Below are positions 6,560 through 15,100 of a stretch of 24,011 nt of DNA, piece after piece. This DNA is from CAYOOT01 sp964405665 (GTDB lineage Bacteria > Bdellovibrionota_C > UBA2361 > SZUA-149 > CAZDWZ01): assembly GCA_964405665.1 (NCBI GenBank), contig CAYOOT010000041.1, positions 1 to 24,011 of the forward strand, written 5' to 3'. The notes under the pieces were generated by a model. It made no database searches. It had not been told where the DNA came from and saw nothing but the letters and a program-made list of their open reading frames with translations. Within the stretch, counting starts at the first letter, position 1. Each line of letters starts with the position of its first letter. Position numbers and translations under genes: made by a program.

Positions 6560-8263
6560 ATGTCCCTTGTTTTATTAAAACCAAAGATATTCTCTTTGAA
6601 AAATAAAACTCTTTTGCAGTTTCGAAGCAGTTTTTTCAATAAAGATATTTTAACTTTCTTTTTTGCTATTTTTCTTGTCATTTCAATTTATGGGACACAA
6701 AAAACTTTTATTCTAAAAATCCTGGAAGGGGGATCTCTATATCGAGAGATTCTAACCAACACAATAAGCTTAACTTTCATGAGCTTCTTTTTTTTGTTGG
6801 TATTTTCCAATACAATCATCGCGATTTCTTCCATTTTCATGTCCGAAGAAATTAATCTTTTTCTTTCTTTGCCAATCAGCAAATTTGAACTTTTTACGGC
6901 AAAGATGATTGAAATCTTTACACTGGCCAGTTGGTTTTTTATTTTATTAATTACTCCGACTATTTTTGCTTATTATACAGTTTTAAAACTACCGGCAATT
7001 TTTATAATTAGCTGCTTGTTGTTAATGTTTTTACTTTTAATTATTTCATCGGCAATTGGTATTATCATTACAACTATCTTCGTCAATCTTATTCCGCCAC
7101 AAAGAATCAAGGATGTATTAATCCTCGGTTTCTTTTTTCTCTCCTGCTACCTTTTGTCTTTTGATCATGAAATCAGACAAAAAAATATCCTGGAACACCA
7201 AGCGGGATTGACACAAATGATTGAATTTTTGCAAAACTTCAAGGATCCCCACCCTGTTTGGCTTCCCAGTTATTGGATTAGCAGAATCTTGAACAGCTAT
7301 ATTTTAAATGACAACAACAATTTGCTTCTTTTCTGGCTACTTACCATCGTTACCACTTTGGGAATTAGCTCTTTAAGTTTTCTTGTTTTTGATCTTTTTT
7401 TCAAAAGAGGCCTAATCATCTCCTCTCAAAGCACAAGATTTCCTAAAATTTATTTTTCGGAACTTTTTTCATCAATCGGAAGAATAATTATTCCTCTTAA
7501 TCAACAATTGCGCGCGATGATTTTCAAGGAAGCAAAGATTTTTATCCGTGACACCACTCAGGCCTTACAACTATTAATGCTTTTGGTGCTGACTTTTATT
7601 TATCTCTATAACTTTCGCATTCTCAACGCTTCTTCTCAAGTAACCGGTACTGATGTAGTTTGGTGGAAAATTATTTTATCTCTTGCTAATATTGGTTTTG
7701 GTAATTTTGTAATTGTAGCCATTGCCACTCGTTTTATCTATCCCTCAATTAGTCTGGAAGGAAGATCTTTCCCTTTGCTTTGTGCCACACCGGTTACTAT
7801 AGAAAAAATATTACAATATAAATTCTATACATGGTTATTACCGACAATAATTCTTAGCTGCATTTTACTTGATTCCGGAATTATGGCGATTGATGGGAGC
7901 TTGGAAAATCTCTGTTGGACAAACTTAATTGCCATTGCTCTCAGTATCGGTATTGTCGGTTTAGGAATAGGAATCGGAGCAGTTTATGCAAAATTTGATT
8001 GGGAATCCCCAGCCCAAATTACAGCCAGTTTCGGTAGTCTGGTTTATATGTTTATTGCAATTTGCATTATTGGACTAAGCATAATCCCGGCAATGCTACT
8101 TTTAATTATCGGAACTCTTCCGGAATTTACTTCTAAAATGAGCGACTACCAATACTGGATGTCCATTCTCTGTTCTGTGTTTTTATTATTCTTTATCAAT
8201 CTCGCTACAGCCAGAAAAGCCTTAATCGCCGGGGCCAATTCTCTTAAAGAAAGAAATAACTAG
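6560..8263 (+). CDS. ABC-2 type transporter permease, ~12 helices
   Basis: The 567-residue polytopic protein has roughly twelve hydrophobic segments in two halves separated by a soluble stretch at about 280-330. The N-terminal half contains ...SEEINLFLSLPIS, the 'resolution/coupling' style segment common in large ABC-2 permeases (compare SLPVS in related exporters). The second half repeats the idea in ...EGRSFPLLCATPVT. This internal duplication suggests a fused dimer permease pairing with two copies of the preceding ATPase. GGAAG lies six bases before the ATG, and the gap after the ATPase stop is one base. The family is clear; the cargo is unknown. No other transporter subunit such as a periplasmic protein follows. 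Confidence 0.85.
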   Translation: MSLVLLKPKIFSLKNKTLLQFRSSFFNKDILTFFFAIFLVISIYGTQKTFILKILEGGSLYREILTNTISLTFMSFFFLLVFSNTIIAISSIFMSEEINLFLSLPISKFELFTAKMIEIFTLASWFFILLITPTIFAYYTVLKLPAIFIISCLLLMFLLLIISSAIGIIITTIFVNLIPPQRIKDVLILGFFFLSCYLLSFDHEIRQKNILEHQAGLTQMIEFLQNFKDPHPVWLPSYWISRILNSYILNDNNNLLLFWLLTIVTTLGISSLSFLVFDLFFKRGLIISSQSTRFPKIYFSELFSSIGRIIIPLNQQLRAMIFKEAKIFIRDTTQALQLLMLLVLTFIYLYNFRILNASSQVTGTDVVWWKIILSLANIGFGNFVIVAIATRFIYPSISLEGRSFPLLCATPVTIEKILQYKFYTWLLPTIILSCILLDSGIMAIDGSLENLCWTNLIAIALSIGIVGLGIGIGAVYAKFDWESPAQITASFGSLVYMFIAICIIGLSIIPAMLLLIIGTLPEFTSKMSDYQYWMSILCSVFLLFFINLATARKALIAGANSLKERNN

Positions 8264-8349
8264 CCTAGAAAGAACTGGCAAAAGCAATTGCAAAAATGCT
8301 TGTAAAATAGTAACTCTATAGTATTTTTCAAAAGTCCCCAGGAGATCCA

Positions 8350-9852
8350 ATGAGAAAATCATTTTTGATAATTCTTGTTTTACTTAGTTTTTCTTCGCAA
8401 AGTTTTGCTGAAGCTGATGTCGAATTTATTCTGGATGTTTCCGGATCGATGGTAGAGAAACTAAATGGCACAGCACAAATTGATCTGGCCAAAAAAGCTT
8501 TGCTTGATTCCTTAGTTGAAATTAATCCTAAACAACTAGTCGCCTTAAGGGTCTACGGTCATCGAATTGATAAATCTAAAAAAGATGAAAGCTGTAAAGA
8601 CACAGAATTACTGATCCCCTTTAAGCAACTTGATACCAAAGAATTTAATACTAAGGTTTCCGCACTCACTCCCAAGGGCTGGACTCCCATTGCCTACTCC
8701 TTACAAGAATCCAGAAATGATCTTTTAGATGTGGGACTGGCCAGAGAAGTAGAAAAAGTGATTATCCTAATGACTGATGGCGAAGAAACCTGCGGCGGAG
8801 ATCCCTTAGCTGTGCTGAAACAATTAAAAGATGAAGGTTTTAAATTAAAAGTTCATACCGTAGGATTTAATGTCAATGAAGTTGCTAGAAAGCAATTAAA
8901 GGAAATTGCTGATTTTACAGGTGGCAAATACTTTGATGCCAAAAATGCCGAACAATTAAAGAAATCTTTTAAAGAAGCTACTAAAGAATCGGCTCAACTA
9001 TTGGAAAAAACAAAAATATCTTACGGCACCGAAATTCGCGGCGGTGATAGTTACGAGAAAGCCGTACCCTTAGAATTAGACAAGGAATATAAATTGGACC
9101 ACCATCAAAAAGTAGGAGACTACGACTATTTTTACCTTGATCTGAAAAAAGCGGAGCGTTTAAACATTACTTTAAAAACAAGAGAAAAAGGAATTGATAT
9201 TGAAGATGATGGCTCTGTTCGAGAAACTAACCACCCTTATGCCGGACTGGAATTGCATGATCCGACATACGATAAACAAAAAGACATCAATATTATCGGT
9301 GGAGCACATAAAACAGAATCTATAACATATAGCCCCAAAGAAACGGGAAGATATTATATTTTACTAGGCAATACTTATGAAGCGATGAATAAGGATCATA
9401 TGAGCTTTATTATTTCAGTAGAAAGAAAAGGAGATTTGGGAACAACAAATGATGCCGGAGATACTATTGATTCGGCAATGCCCGTGGAAATTAAACGCTA
9501 CGAAAAAAATTACTTGGGAGAAAATGATAATTTGGATATTTTCTCTTTTCCGGCAAAGACCAACGAGGTTTATCTCTTCGGCATAATCCCCAATTCCAAA
9601 GCGAGGAGCCCGATTGACTTAAGAGTTTATAATGAATTTAAAGAATCCCTTTTTTCAGGAAGCTCTGCAGTTGATTCTGGCATTAAATCCACTGCTGTTA
9701 AAATTCCTGAAGATGGCACCTATTATCTGGAAGTCGGTTACGATAACGACAATTCTGTGGAGTATTCTTTAATCCTCAAGAAAAAAGCTGTTGAAGAAAC
9801 CAGTTCCTCACCTAAGCAAACAGAAGAAGAACAGCAGACAGAAGGTCAATAA
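8350..9852 (+). CDS. Secreted VWA-domain protein with two PPC-like beta domains
   Basis: The 500-residue protein starts with a clean signal peptide (1-20, ending S-F-A). A von Willebrand factor A domain follows (about 23-205) with a complete metal-ion-dependent adhesion site: DVSGSM (29-34), Thr112 in GWTPIAYSL, and Asp143 in MTDGEET. Two beta-sandwich regions resembling bacterial pre-peptidase C-terminal (PPC) domains follow, at about 225-360 and 365-480, with the tell-tale G-x-Y-Y-I-L and GTYYLEV strands. The end is an acidic Gln/Glu-rich tail. It should be periplasmic or external and bind a protein ligand through Mg2+/Ca2+. AGGAG precedes the ATG by five bases. One base separates it from the kinase gene, so the two are likely co-translated. 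Confidence 0.85.
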   Translation: MRKSFLIILVLLSFSSQSFAEADVEFILDVSGSMVEKLNGTAQIDLAKKALLDSLVEINPKQLVALRVYGHRIDKSKKDESCKDTELLIPFKQLDTKEFNTKVSALTPKGWTPIAYSLQESRNDLLDVGLAREVEKVIILMTDGEETCGGDPLAVLKQLKDEGFKLKVHTVGFNVNEVARKQLKEIADFTGGKYFDAKNAEQLKKSFKEATKESAQLLEKTKISYGTEIRGGDSYEKAVPLELDKEYKLDHHQKVGDYDYFYLDLKKAERLNITLKTREKGIDIEDDGSVRETNHPYAGLELHDPTYDKQKDINIIGGAHKTESITYSPKETGRYYILLGNTYEAMNKDHMSFIISVERKGDLGTTNDAGDTIDSAMPVEIKRYEKNYLGENDNLDIFSFPAKTNEVYLFGIIPNSKARSPIDLRVYNEFKESLFSGSSAVDSGIKSTAVKIPEDGTYYLEVGYDNDNSVEYSLILKKKAVEETSSSPKQTEEEQQTEGQ

Positions 9853-9853
9853 C

Positions 9854-11530
9854 TTGTCTTCAGAATTTCAGAATGGTTATTTAATCAACGAAAGATACAA
9901 AGTGATCTCCACCTTGGGCTCCGGAGGGATGGGTCATGTTTATCTAGTTGAAGATATAGAATTATATAACCAAGTTCTGGCCTTAAAGATCATTAGAGAG
10001 GATCTGGCCGAAGATCAAAGTGTTTTTAATCGTTTTCGCTCCGAAGTTTTAATCGCTCGCAGCTTGGTTCATCCCGGTATTGTGCAAGTCTATGATTTAG
10101 CCAAGGCCAAAGAAGGTTTTTACTATATCACAATGGAGTATGTTGAAGGACAAACTCTAAAAACAAAACTGGAAGGACAAAAGAAAGAAGTTTCATCCAC
10201 AATGGCCTCGGCCGGTATGGCCAAACCCTTTTTTTATTTTGAAGAAATATCAACAATTCTTCAGCAATTATTGCAGGCAATTAGCTATGCTCATCAAAAC
10301 GGAGTGATCCATCGGGACATTAAGCCTGCTAATATTATTTTAACTAAAGATAATAAAGTTAAACTCCTGGATTTTGGAACTGCTCGTCTATTGGAAAAGA
10401 ATCTGGATTTAACTGTTACCGGACAAGCGGTAGGAACACCTTTATATATGTCTCCGGAACAAATTCGGGGAGAAAAAGTAGATGCCAGGTGCGACATCTA
10501 TGCCATCGGTATCCTCAGTTATGAATTAGTTACCGGCAGCAAACCATTTGAAGCTGAAAATCAAATGGTGGCGATGTATAAACAATTAAATCTGGAAATT
10601 TCCGAAGAAAGTTTACAGAAATTCCTGATGCCTGCCAATTTCATTACCGCAGTTATTCAAGCAACTCACAAAGATAAAGATCAAAGATTTAATTCCGCAG
10701 AAGAATTTTTAAAAGCAATTACTGAAAAAAAAGAAACGATTATCTCCAGTAATTATAAAAATGAAAAAACTCCCGGCAAAAAAACTAAAATTAGCCTAGT
10801 TTCTTTAATCTTACTATGTTTATTGATTTATGCCGGATATATCCTTTTAAACAGGAAAGAAAACAAGCAGAAGAAAGATACTGAGAATAAAATTGTTTTA
10901 AGCGCTACCACTACTAGCAGCAGTATAAGCACTAGCACCACAACATCAACGACGATACCAACTACTACTACAACTTCTTCCTCCACTTCCAGCACCACAA
11001 GCAGCACTACGGAAACCAGCACTAGCAGCACTTCTCAAACGACAACAAGCACCAGCATCAAACAAACGATAGCTACCCAAGAGGCTGCCAATGTCAGTTT
11101 TATGTTGCGAGAAGAAAATGGCAATTTAATAACTAGCGATAAAATTCCAGTTGATCTGATTTCTAAGCTAAGGGTGATTATTCAAATAAACAACCTATCT
11201 TCATCAGAACGCAATCTGGCCGACCCTTCAGAATTCAAAGTCACATTAAGCAAAGCAAACAGCAGTGAAAAGAAATTTGCTCCAGTAAAAATTGTTTCCC
11301 GCGGCAGTAGTTATGAAGAATCAATTCGCTTGGGAACAGATATTTTTAGCAAAATAAAAGAAAGAGAATTTTTTACCGCAGCCTCTTATCAATTAGATTT
11401 GATTTATAAAGGTAAATCTATTGGTAATAAAAAAATAGAAGTTACATTATCTGCTGAAAAACAAGGATATAAGAGTGATCAAGAATTGCAACCGCAGCAG
11501 CAGCAATCAGCTCCGCAGAAAAGGCATTAA
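9854..11530 (+). CDS. Transmembrane Ser/Thr protein kinase with Ser/Thr-rich extracellular stalk
   Basis: I choose TTG 9854 (558 residues). GAAGG lies eight bases upstream, it clears the VWA stop at 9850-9852 by one base, and it starts just before the kinase fold. The frame extends to TTG 9791 but there it would overlap the VWA gene. The Hanks-type catalytic domain (about 15-290) is intact: GSGGMG (22-27), Lys45, HRDIKPAN (153-160), DFG (173-175) and SPEQ. A charged juxtamembrane region leads to one helix (313-332). Then comes a 53-residue tract of almost pure Ser/Thr (350-402), then a beta-rich domain (about 410-540) and a Gln-rich tail. The kinase is cytoplasmic and the stalk and beta domain are exported, the PknB-like plan for sensing outside signals. 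No phosphatase gene is nearby. Confidence 0.9.
   Translation: MSSEFQNGYLINERYKVISTLGSGGMGHVYLVEDIELYNQVLALKIIREDLAEDQSVFNRFRSEVLIARSLVHPGIVQVYDLAKAKEGFYYITMEYVEGQTLKTKLEGQKKEVSSTMASAGMAKPFFYFEEISTILQQLLQAISYAHQNGVIHRDIKPANIILTKDNKVKLLDFGTARLLEKNLDLTVTGQAVGTPLYMSPEQIRGEKVDARCDIYAIGILSYELVTGSKPFEAENQMVAMYKQLNLEISEESLQKFLMPANFITAVIQATHKDKDQRFNSAEEFLKAITEKKETIISSNYKNEKTPGKKTKISLVSLILLCLLIYAGYILLNRKENKQKKDTENKIVLSATTTSSSISTSTTTSTTIPTTTTTSSSTSSTTSSTTETSTSSTSQTTTSTSIKQTIATQEAANVSFMLREENGNLITSDKIPVDLISKLRVIIQINNLSSSERNLADPSEFKVTLSKANSSEKKFAPVKIVSRGSSYEESIRLGTDIFSKIKEREFFTAASYQLDLIYKGKSIGNKKIEVTLSAEKQGYKSDQELQPQQQQSAPQKRH
10901..11059 (+). repeat. Low-complexity Ser/Thr codon tract in the kinase gene
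   Basis: Codons 350-402 of the kinase are nearly all ACx, AGC or TCx, giving a mucin-like Ser/Thr stalk just outside the membrane. Such tracts change length easily by slippage and are typical substrates for O-glycosylation or kinase autophosphorylation; neither is shown here. Confidence 0.85.
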
Positions 11531-11553
11531 TTTTAGGGAAAATATTTTCTTCC

Positions 11554-11585
11554 TTATTATCATTTAAGCCCTTAAGTGATAATAA
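11554..11585 (+). terminator. Hairpin after kinase gene, possible bidirectional terminator
   Basis: TTATTATCATTTAAG (11554-11568) and CTTAAGTGATAATAA (11571-11585) pair over 14 of 15 positions with a two-base loop, followed by AACCTTTT. It lies 23 bases after the kinase stop. The stem is AT-rich, so termination strength is uncertain. Confidence 0.4.
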
Positions 11586-11593
11586 AACCTTTT

Positions 11594-11627
11594 CTTATTA
11601 TCTTTTAGACATTTAAATGATAATAAG
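11594..11627. repeat. Second related hairpin, hit by MITE insertion
   Basis: CTTATTATCTTTT (11594-11606) pairs with AAATGATAATAAG (11615-11627) over 12 of 13 positions. It shares the TTATTATC/GATAATAA arms with the hairpin just upstream, so these are tandem copies of a small palindrome. The MITE inserted at the right arm, duplicating GATAATAA. Confidence 0.55.
11619..11626. repeat. Left 8-bp target-site duplication GATAATAA
   Basis: GATAATAA immediately precedes the GAGACTG terminus of the element, and the identical octamer immediately follows the opposite terminus at 12067-12074. This is the expected footprint of transposition by a DDE-type enzyme. The neighbouring hairpin uses the same octamer, so chance cannot be fully excluded. 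Confidence 0.7.
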
Positions 11628-11713
11628 AGACTGTAAATTAAACTGTGTAATTAATGATTTGGAAATCCCATATACTTAATTAAAAGCATAAAACATCGGA
11701 GCGCGGACTTTAG

Positions 11714-11933
11714 GGCATCTCTAAAAACTAATATTACTTGTCATAAAAATTAATATTACTTGTCATTTCGAGCGAAGAGAAAACAGAATTATCTGTCGTT
11801 GCGAGCGAAGCGAAGCAATCTCCTTGTGTTTACGGAAGGACTAATTCGGGTAAACACAGGGAGATTGCTTCGCTTCGCTCGCAACGACAGGTTATTTTGT
11901 CTTCGCTTCGTAATGACAATTTCTAGAGATCTC
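11714..11933. mobile_element. Inner element gamma, inserted in palindrome beta
   Basis: CTTTAG at 11708-11713 and again at 11934-11939 brackets a 220-base segment whose ends, GGCATCTCTAAAAA and TTTCTAGAGATCTC, are imperfect inverted repeats. Removing it, with one CTTTAG, restores a continuous beta left arm (GCGGACTTTAGTCCGC). The same left junction (GGACTTTAGGGCATCTC) recurs at the window's right end (about 23960), so this beta-plus-gamma composite has itself spread. Confidence 0.75.
11793..11890. repeat. 40-bp inverted repeat delta (GCGAAGCAATCTC palindrome)
   Basis: The arms 11793-11832 and 11851-11890 pair at 39 of 40 positions around an 18-base loop. The core GCGAGCGAAGCGAAGCAATC resembles a palindromic intergenic repeat I know from many bacterial genomes. 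A degenerate copy is at 1081-1246, and a fragment ends copy B (4277-4290). Confidence 0.88.
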
Positions 11934-12066
11934 CTTTAGTCCGCTTATTTCCAAATATTTTAGTATAGCAGAATATAAGTTCGGTATTAAGCGGACTAAA
12001 CTCCGCGCTCCGACGTTTCGTAGAACTGTGTATATTGGAAATTTACACAGTTTAATTTACAGTCTC

Positions 12067-12074
12067 GATAATAA
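12067..12074. repeat. Right 8-bp target-site duplication GATAATAA
   Basis: Identical to 11619-11626 and directly adjacent to the right terminal repeat (...CAGTCTC) of the nested element. Confidence 0.7.
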
Positions 12075-12179
12075 GATTCTTTCTATTTAGTCATTTTATT
12101 AAATAATTGATTGGAATGGCATGTATTTTTAGAGCCATGATTTTTATATTCTGATTAAAATTTAATTGCCACATAAATT

Positions 12180-15100
12180 CTATATCACAGGCAAAATAAC
12201 TTCTATTTCCACTCTCGTTTTAGTTTGCCCCAAATTCTCTGCACTGGCGTCCTTGATATAAATTCTAAGACTGCCTCCTAAACTATCTACTAAATATTGA
12301 ATTGTCGGATAAAATATTCTTCTACTTTTATAGGCGCGTTGTGGATTAATACTGGCAAGCACCTGCTCTCCAGTTAGAGGATCAAAGGCAAGAAGTTCGT
12401 CTGCATCTAAAATAATACCAGGATTACTAAATTTTAGAGAAAGTGCCTGGCCCGATTCCGTTGGAGATATCCCGATGGATATTCTTCGATTTTCTTTTTC
12501 GACGGATAGTATTTGATCTTCTTTTGTGATTTTTTTTTCTATCATACCAAATCCGGCATTTAAGGTAATTATTCTTACAATCTCAAAAAGAACTGTTTTA
12601 CTACCTTGCAGCTGATAATCCGGAATATTGTTGATGTCAGCAGGGATTTCAAGTGCAATAGAATAAGGTAAAGCTTTTCTATTGGCATCTGAAGTAATTG
12701 CATACTCTTTTTCAAAATTAAATAATATATCATTTTCTCGGATGCTTTGTATTAGTTCTCTTATCGAAGTAATTTTTTCTTTATAACTTCCATCCAATAA
12801 TTCAAAAAGAAAACTAATTACACTTTTGTATTCCGAATTTCCCCTTAACGCTGCCGAGATTTCAGTCAAATTGGAATCTCCAACTAAAATAGGATTTGTT
12901 TCTAGTTGTTGAATTAATCCCTCGATCTTTTCAAAATATTTTTTTAATTCTTGTAAATATTCTAAATAAGCACTCTTAATCTCTTCTAAAAAAGCTAGGC
13001 CCACAATCTTTGTTGAAACTATTGTTTCTAACTTATCTATCGTATCTGTAAAAAGTCTGAATTCTGAATTCAATGACAAACCTTCTTCTCTTAAAGCATC
13101 AATAGTTTTTTGAAACATTGGGAATTCTTTCGGATAACTAACTTCCAACTCAGCTTCCAATCGATCAATATTTTTCTGAATATCGCTGATACAACTTCCC
13201 AACAAATGTGGGCCACCTTGCAGCGGTAATTTTGTGGCACAAACAATTTGATCAAATAATTTAGCTGCTTGCGTTCTTTGAGAATCATTATAAGACTGAG
13301 CAATATCCCGAGCAGCAAAAACCCTTTCTCCAAAGTAAGTGGGATCCTGAATAATTTTATTAACTGGATCCATATCTGCATACATCTCCCAGTCCCAACC
13401 CCCTTGAGGTTCCCAGAAATCGATATCCTCATTAGCTTCACTTTCTCTGATTTCTATAGCGGAGTGTTGAAAGTAATCTTCTGTTAAGGCATCGCCTAAT
13501 TTTGTTTTAATTTTCTCCGATCGAGGTTTAATATTATTTTCTTTGATTCCTAACTTTCTAGCAAATTCCTTAATTTCCTCATCCAAAACATTTTCACAAG
13601 CATAAGCAAGAGTTCCGTCAGTGGTATCAATATATAGCGCAGGTTCATCTTGATCATTTAAAGCAACAAAAAATCTTCTATAACCTCCAATGTCATCTTC
13701 AGTATTTCCTACGAACTGATAAATTGTTCCTAAATCAAGAATAAACTCGAATACTGCAGAAGCATTACTTTCTAAAGCCGTACAACTTCCGGCGCAATTG
13801 CCGGCAAAAGCATCTCTCCCCACTTGTCTTCTCCAAAAACGAGTGAATGCTGAGCCAATTTTGGATTTTTGATTAGGATCGTATTTTGCAATTTCATCAA
13901 TTACTATTGTTAGGTCGGCAACTTGCTCCGGCACATGACCAACCATTAATTCTTCAATTCTTATCAGCTGAGATCTTAGGCTATTAAGAGCATCTCTTCT
14001 CTCGGATTTACTGAGCAGATTCCCATTAGGAACAGCTTGATCAATATTTGCCCAAGCTTGATCTCTTTGAAGAAATGCTCTAATTTGTCTTGCTTCTTCT
14101 TTGCAAATTGATTGATTTTCATTCAGCCAAGGCAAAAAACTATCCAATCTGCTTTTAAACTTTCTTAACAAATCAGCAGGTTTTACTCCTCCCACTTGAG
14201 CCGTAATGTTCTTAATGGTGAAATATCTTTCCGGATGAAGTATTACCTCAATATTTAAACCCTTTTCTTCCAAACATTTAAGCAACTGAAGATTATGCCT
14301 TCTAATTCTTTGAACAATTTCAAAATTTTCTTTGCCGTAAGTCTCTGTTATAGGATAATTTTTGTAACTGGGAGGATAAAGCAATCCATCACTTGTGCCT
14401 TCGATTGCTGATTTGAGAAGTACTTTAAAAAAGTTTTTATGGTTCTCAGGCCAGAGAGATTGAGTTGCTGCTAATAATCCTAAATAACGAGTATCCCATT
14501 CAGCTAAAATATCTCTTCCTTCTAGAAATAAAGTTTCTTCATTAATACTAATGTCGATATCATCTGCTAATTTTGTAAGACATCTTTTTGCAAGAGCAAA
14601 AAGACAATTTTGAACATCATCTCTTTTCTCATTTAAGTCTGCTTTAAACTGCTCATTGCCGATCCCTAAAACCTGATAAGCCTTGCAATAGCCAACTAAT
14701 GATTGGATATAATCTACTGAAGAAAAACCTTTTTTACTTTGTTCCAAGGTAGGGTTCGCTATATAAAAATCCTTCAGAAGTTTTAACTTTTCGCTACTTA
14801 AAAAGGCAAAAAGACTCATTGCATCTTGTAAAATTTTGGGATTTTTTCTGTCTGTTAGATATCTATTAATTAATTCAGAAGTTACATTTTCGGATAGGAA
14901 TCTCATTTTTGGCAAAGCTTGGAGAATACACTTTTGAAATATTTGAAGATCTATTTGCTGATATTTTTCTGCCTGTTCATTAACTTCTTCCAATTCTCTT
15001 ACAAGTTCGCGGCTTTTTTCTTGCCAAACAACAATTTCTGCCTTTTGTACTCCCAACTCATGTTCTAGGGTTTTTGTAGTAGCTAAATAAAAGGTTGAAA

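Larger units (their letters stand above)
11627..12066 (+). mobile_element. Nested MITE-like element (copy C): alpha containing beta containing gamma containing delta
   Basis: The 440-base element is bounded by perfect 24-bp terminal inverted repeats (GAGACTGTAAATTAA... at 11627, its reverse complement ending at 12066) and by an 8-bp duplication. It has no coding capacity. Inside, from out to in: the alpha core; the REP-like palindrome beta with arms near 11698-11713 and 11989-12012; a third unit gamma at 11714-11933 that splits the left beta arm and is flanked by CTTTAG direct repeats; and palindrome delta at 11793-11890. It fills most of the 649-base gap between the convergent kinase and giant genes. 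12075-12179 is AT-rich with nothing I can name. Confidence 0.85.

Noticed and set aside
9791..9853. Longer kinase start at TTG 9791
   Set aside because: It would overlap the VWA gene by 62 bases without a ribosome-binding site; TTG 9854 has GAAGG at good spacing and begins just before the kinase fold.
10828..11031. Minus-strand valine/leucine-rich frame resembling a membrane protein
   Set aside because: It is the antisense of the Ser/Thr codon tract and kinase membrane helix; the composition follows from the opposite strand and there is no ribosome-binding site.
11627..12066. CRISPR array or insertion sequence with its own transposase
   Set aside because: No regularly spaced direct repeats with unique spacers and no coding frame inside; inverted-repeat layers without a gene fit a MITE-like element.
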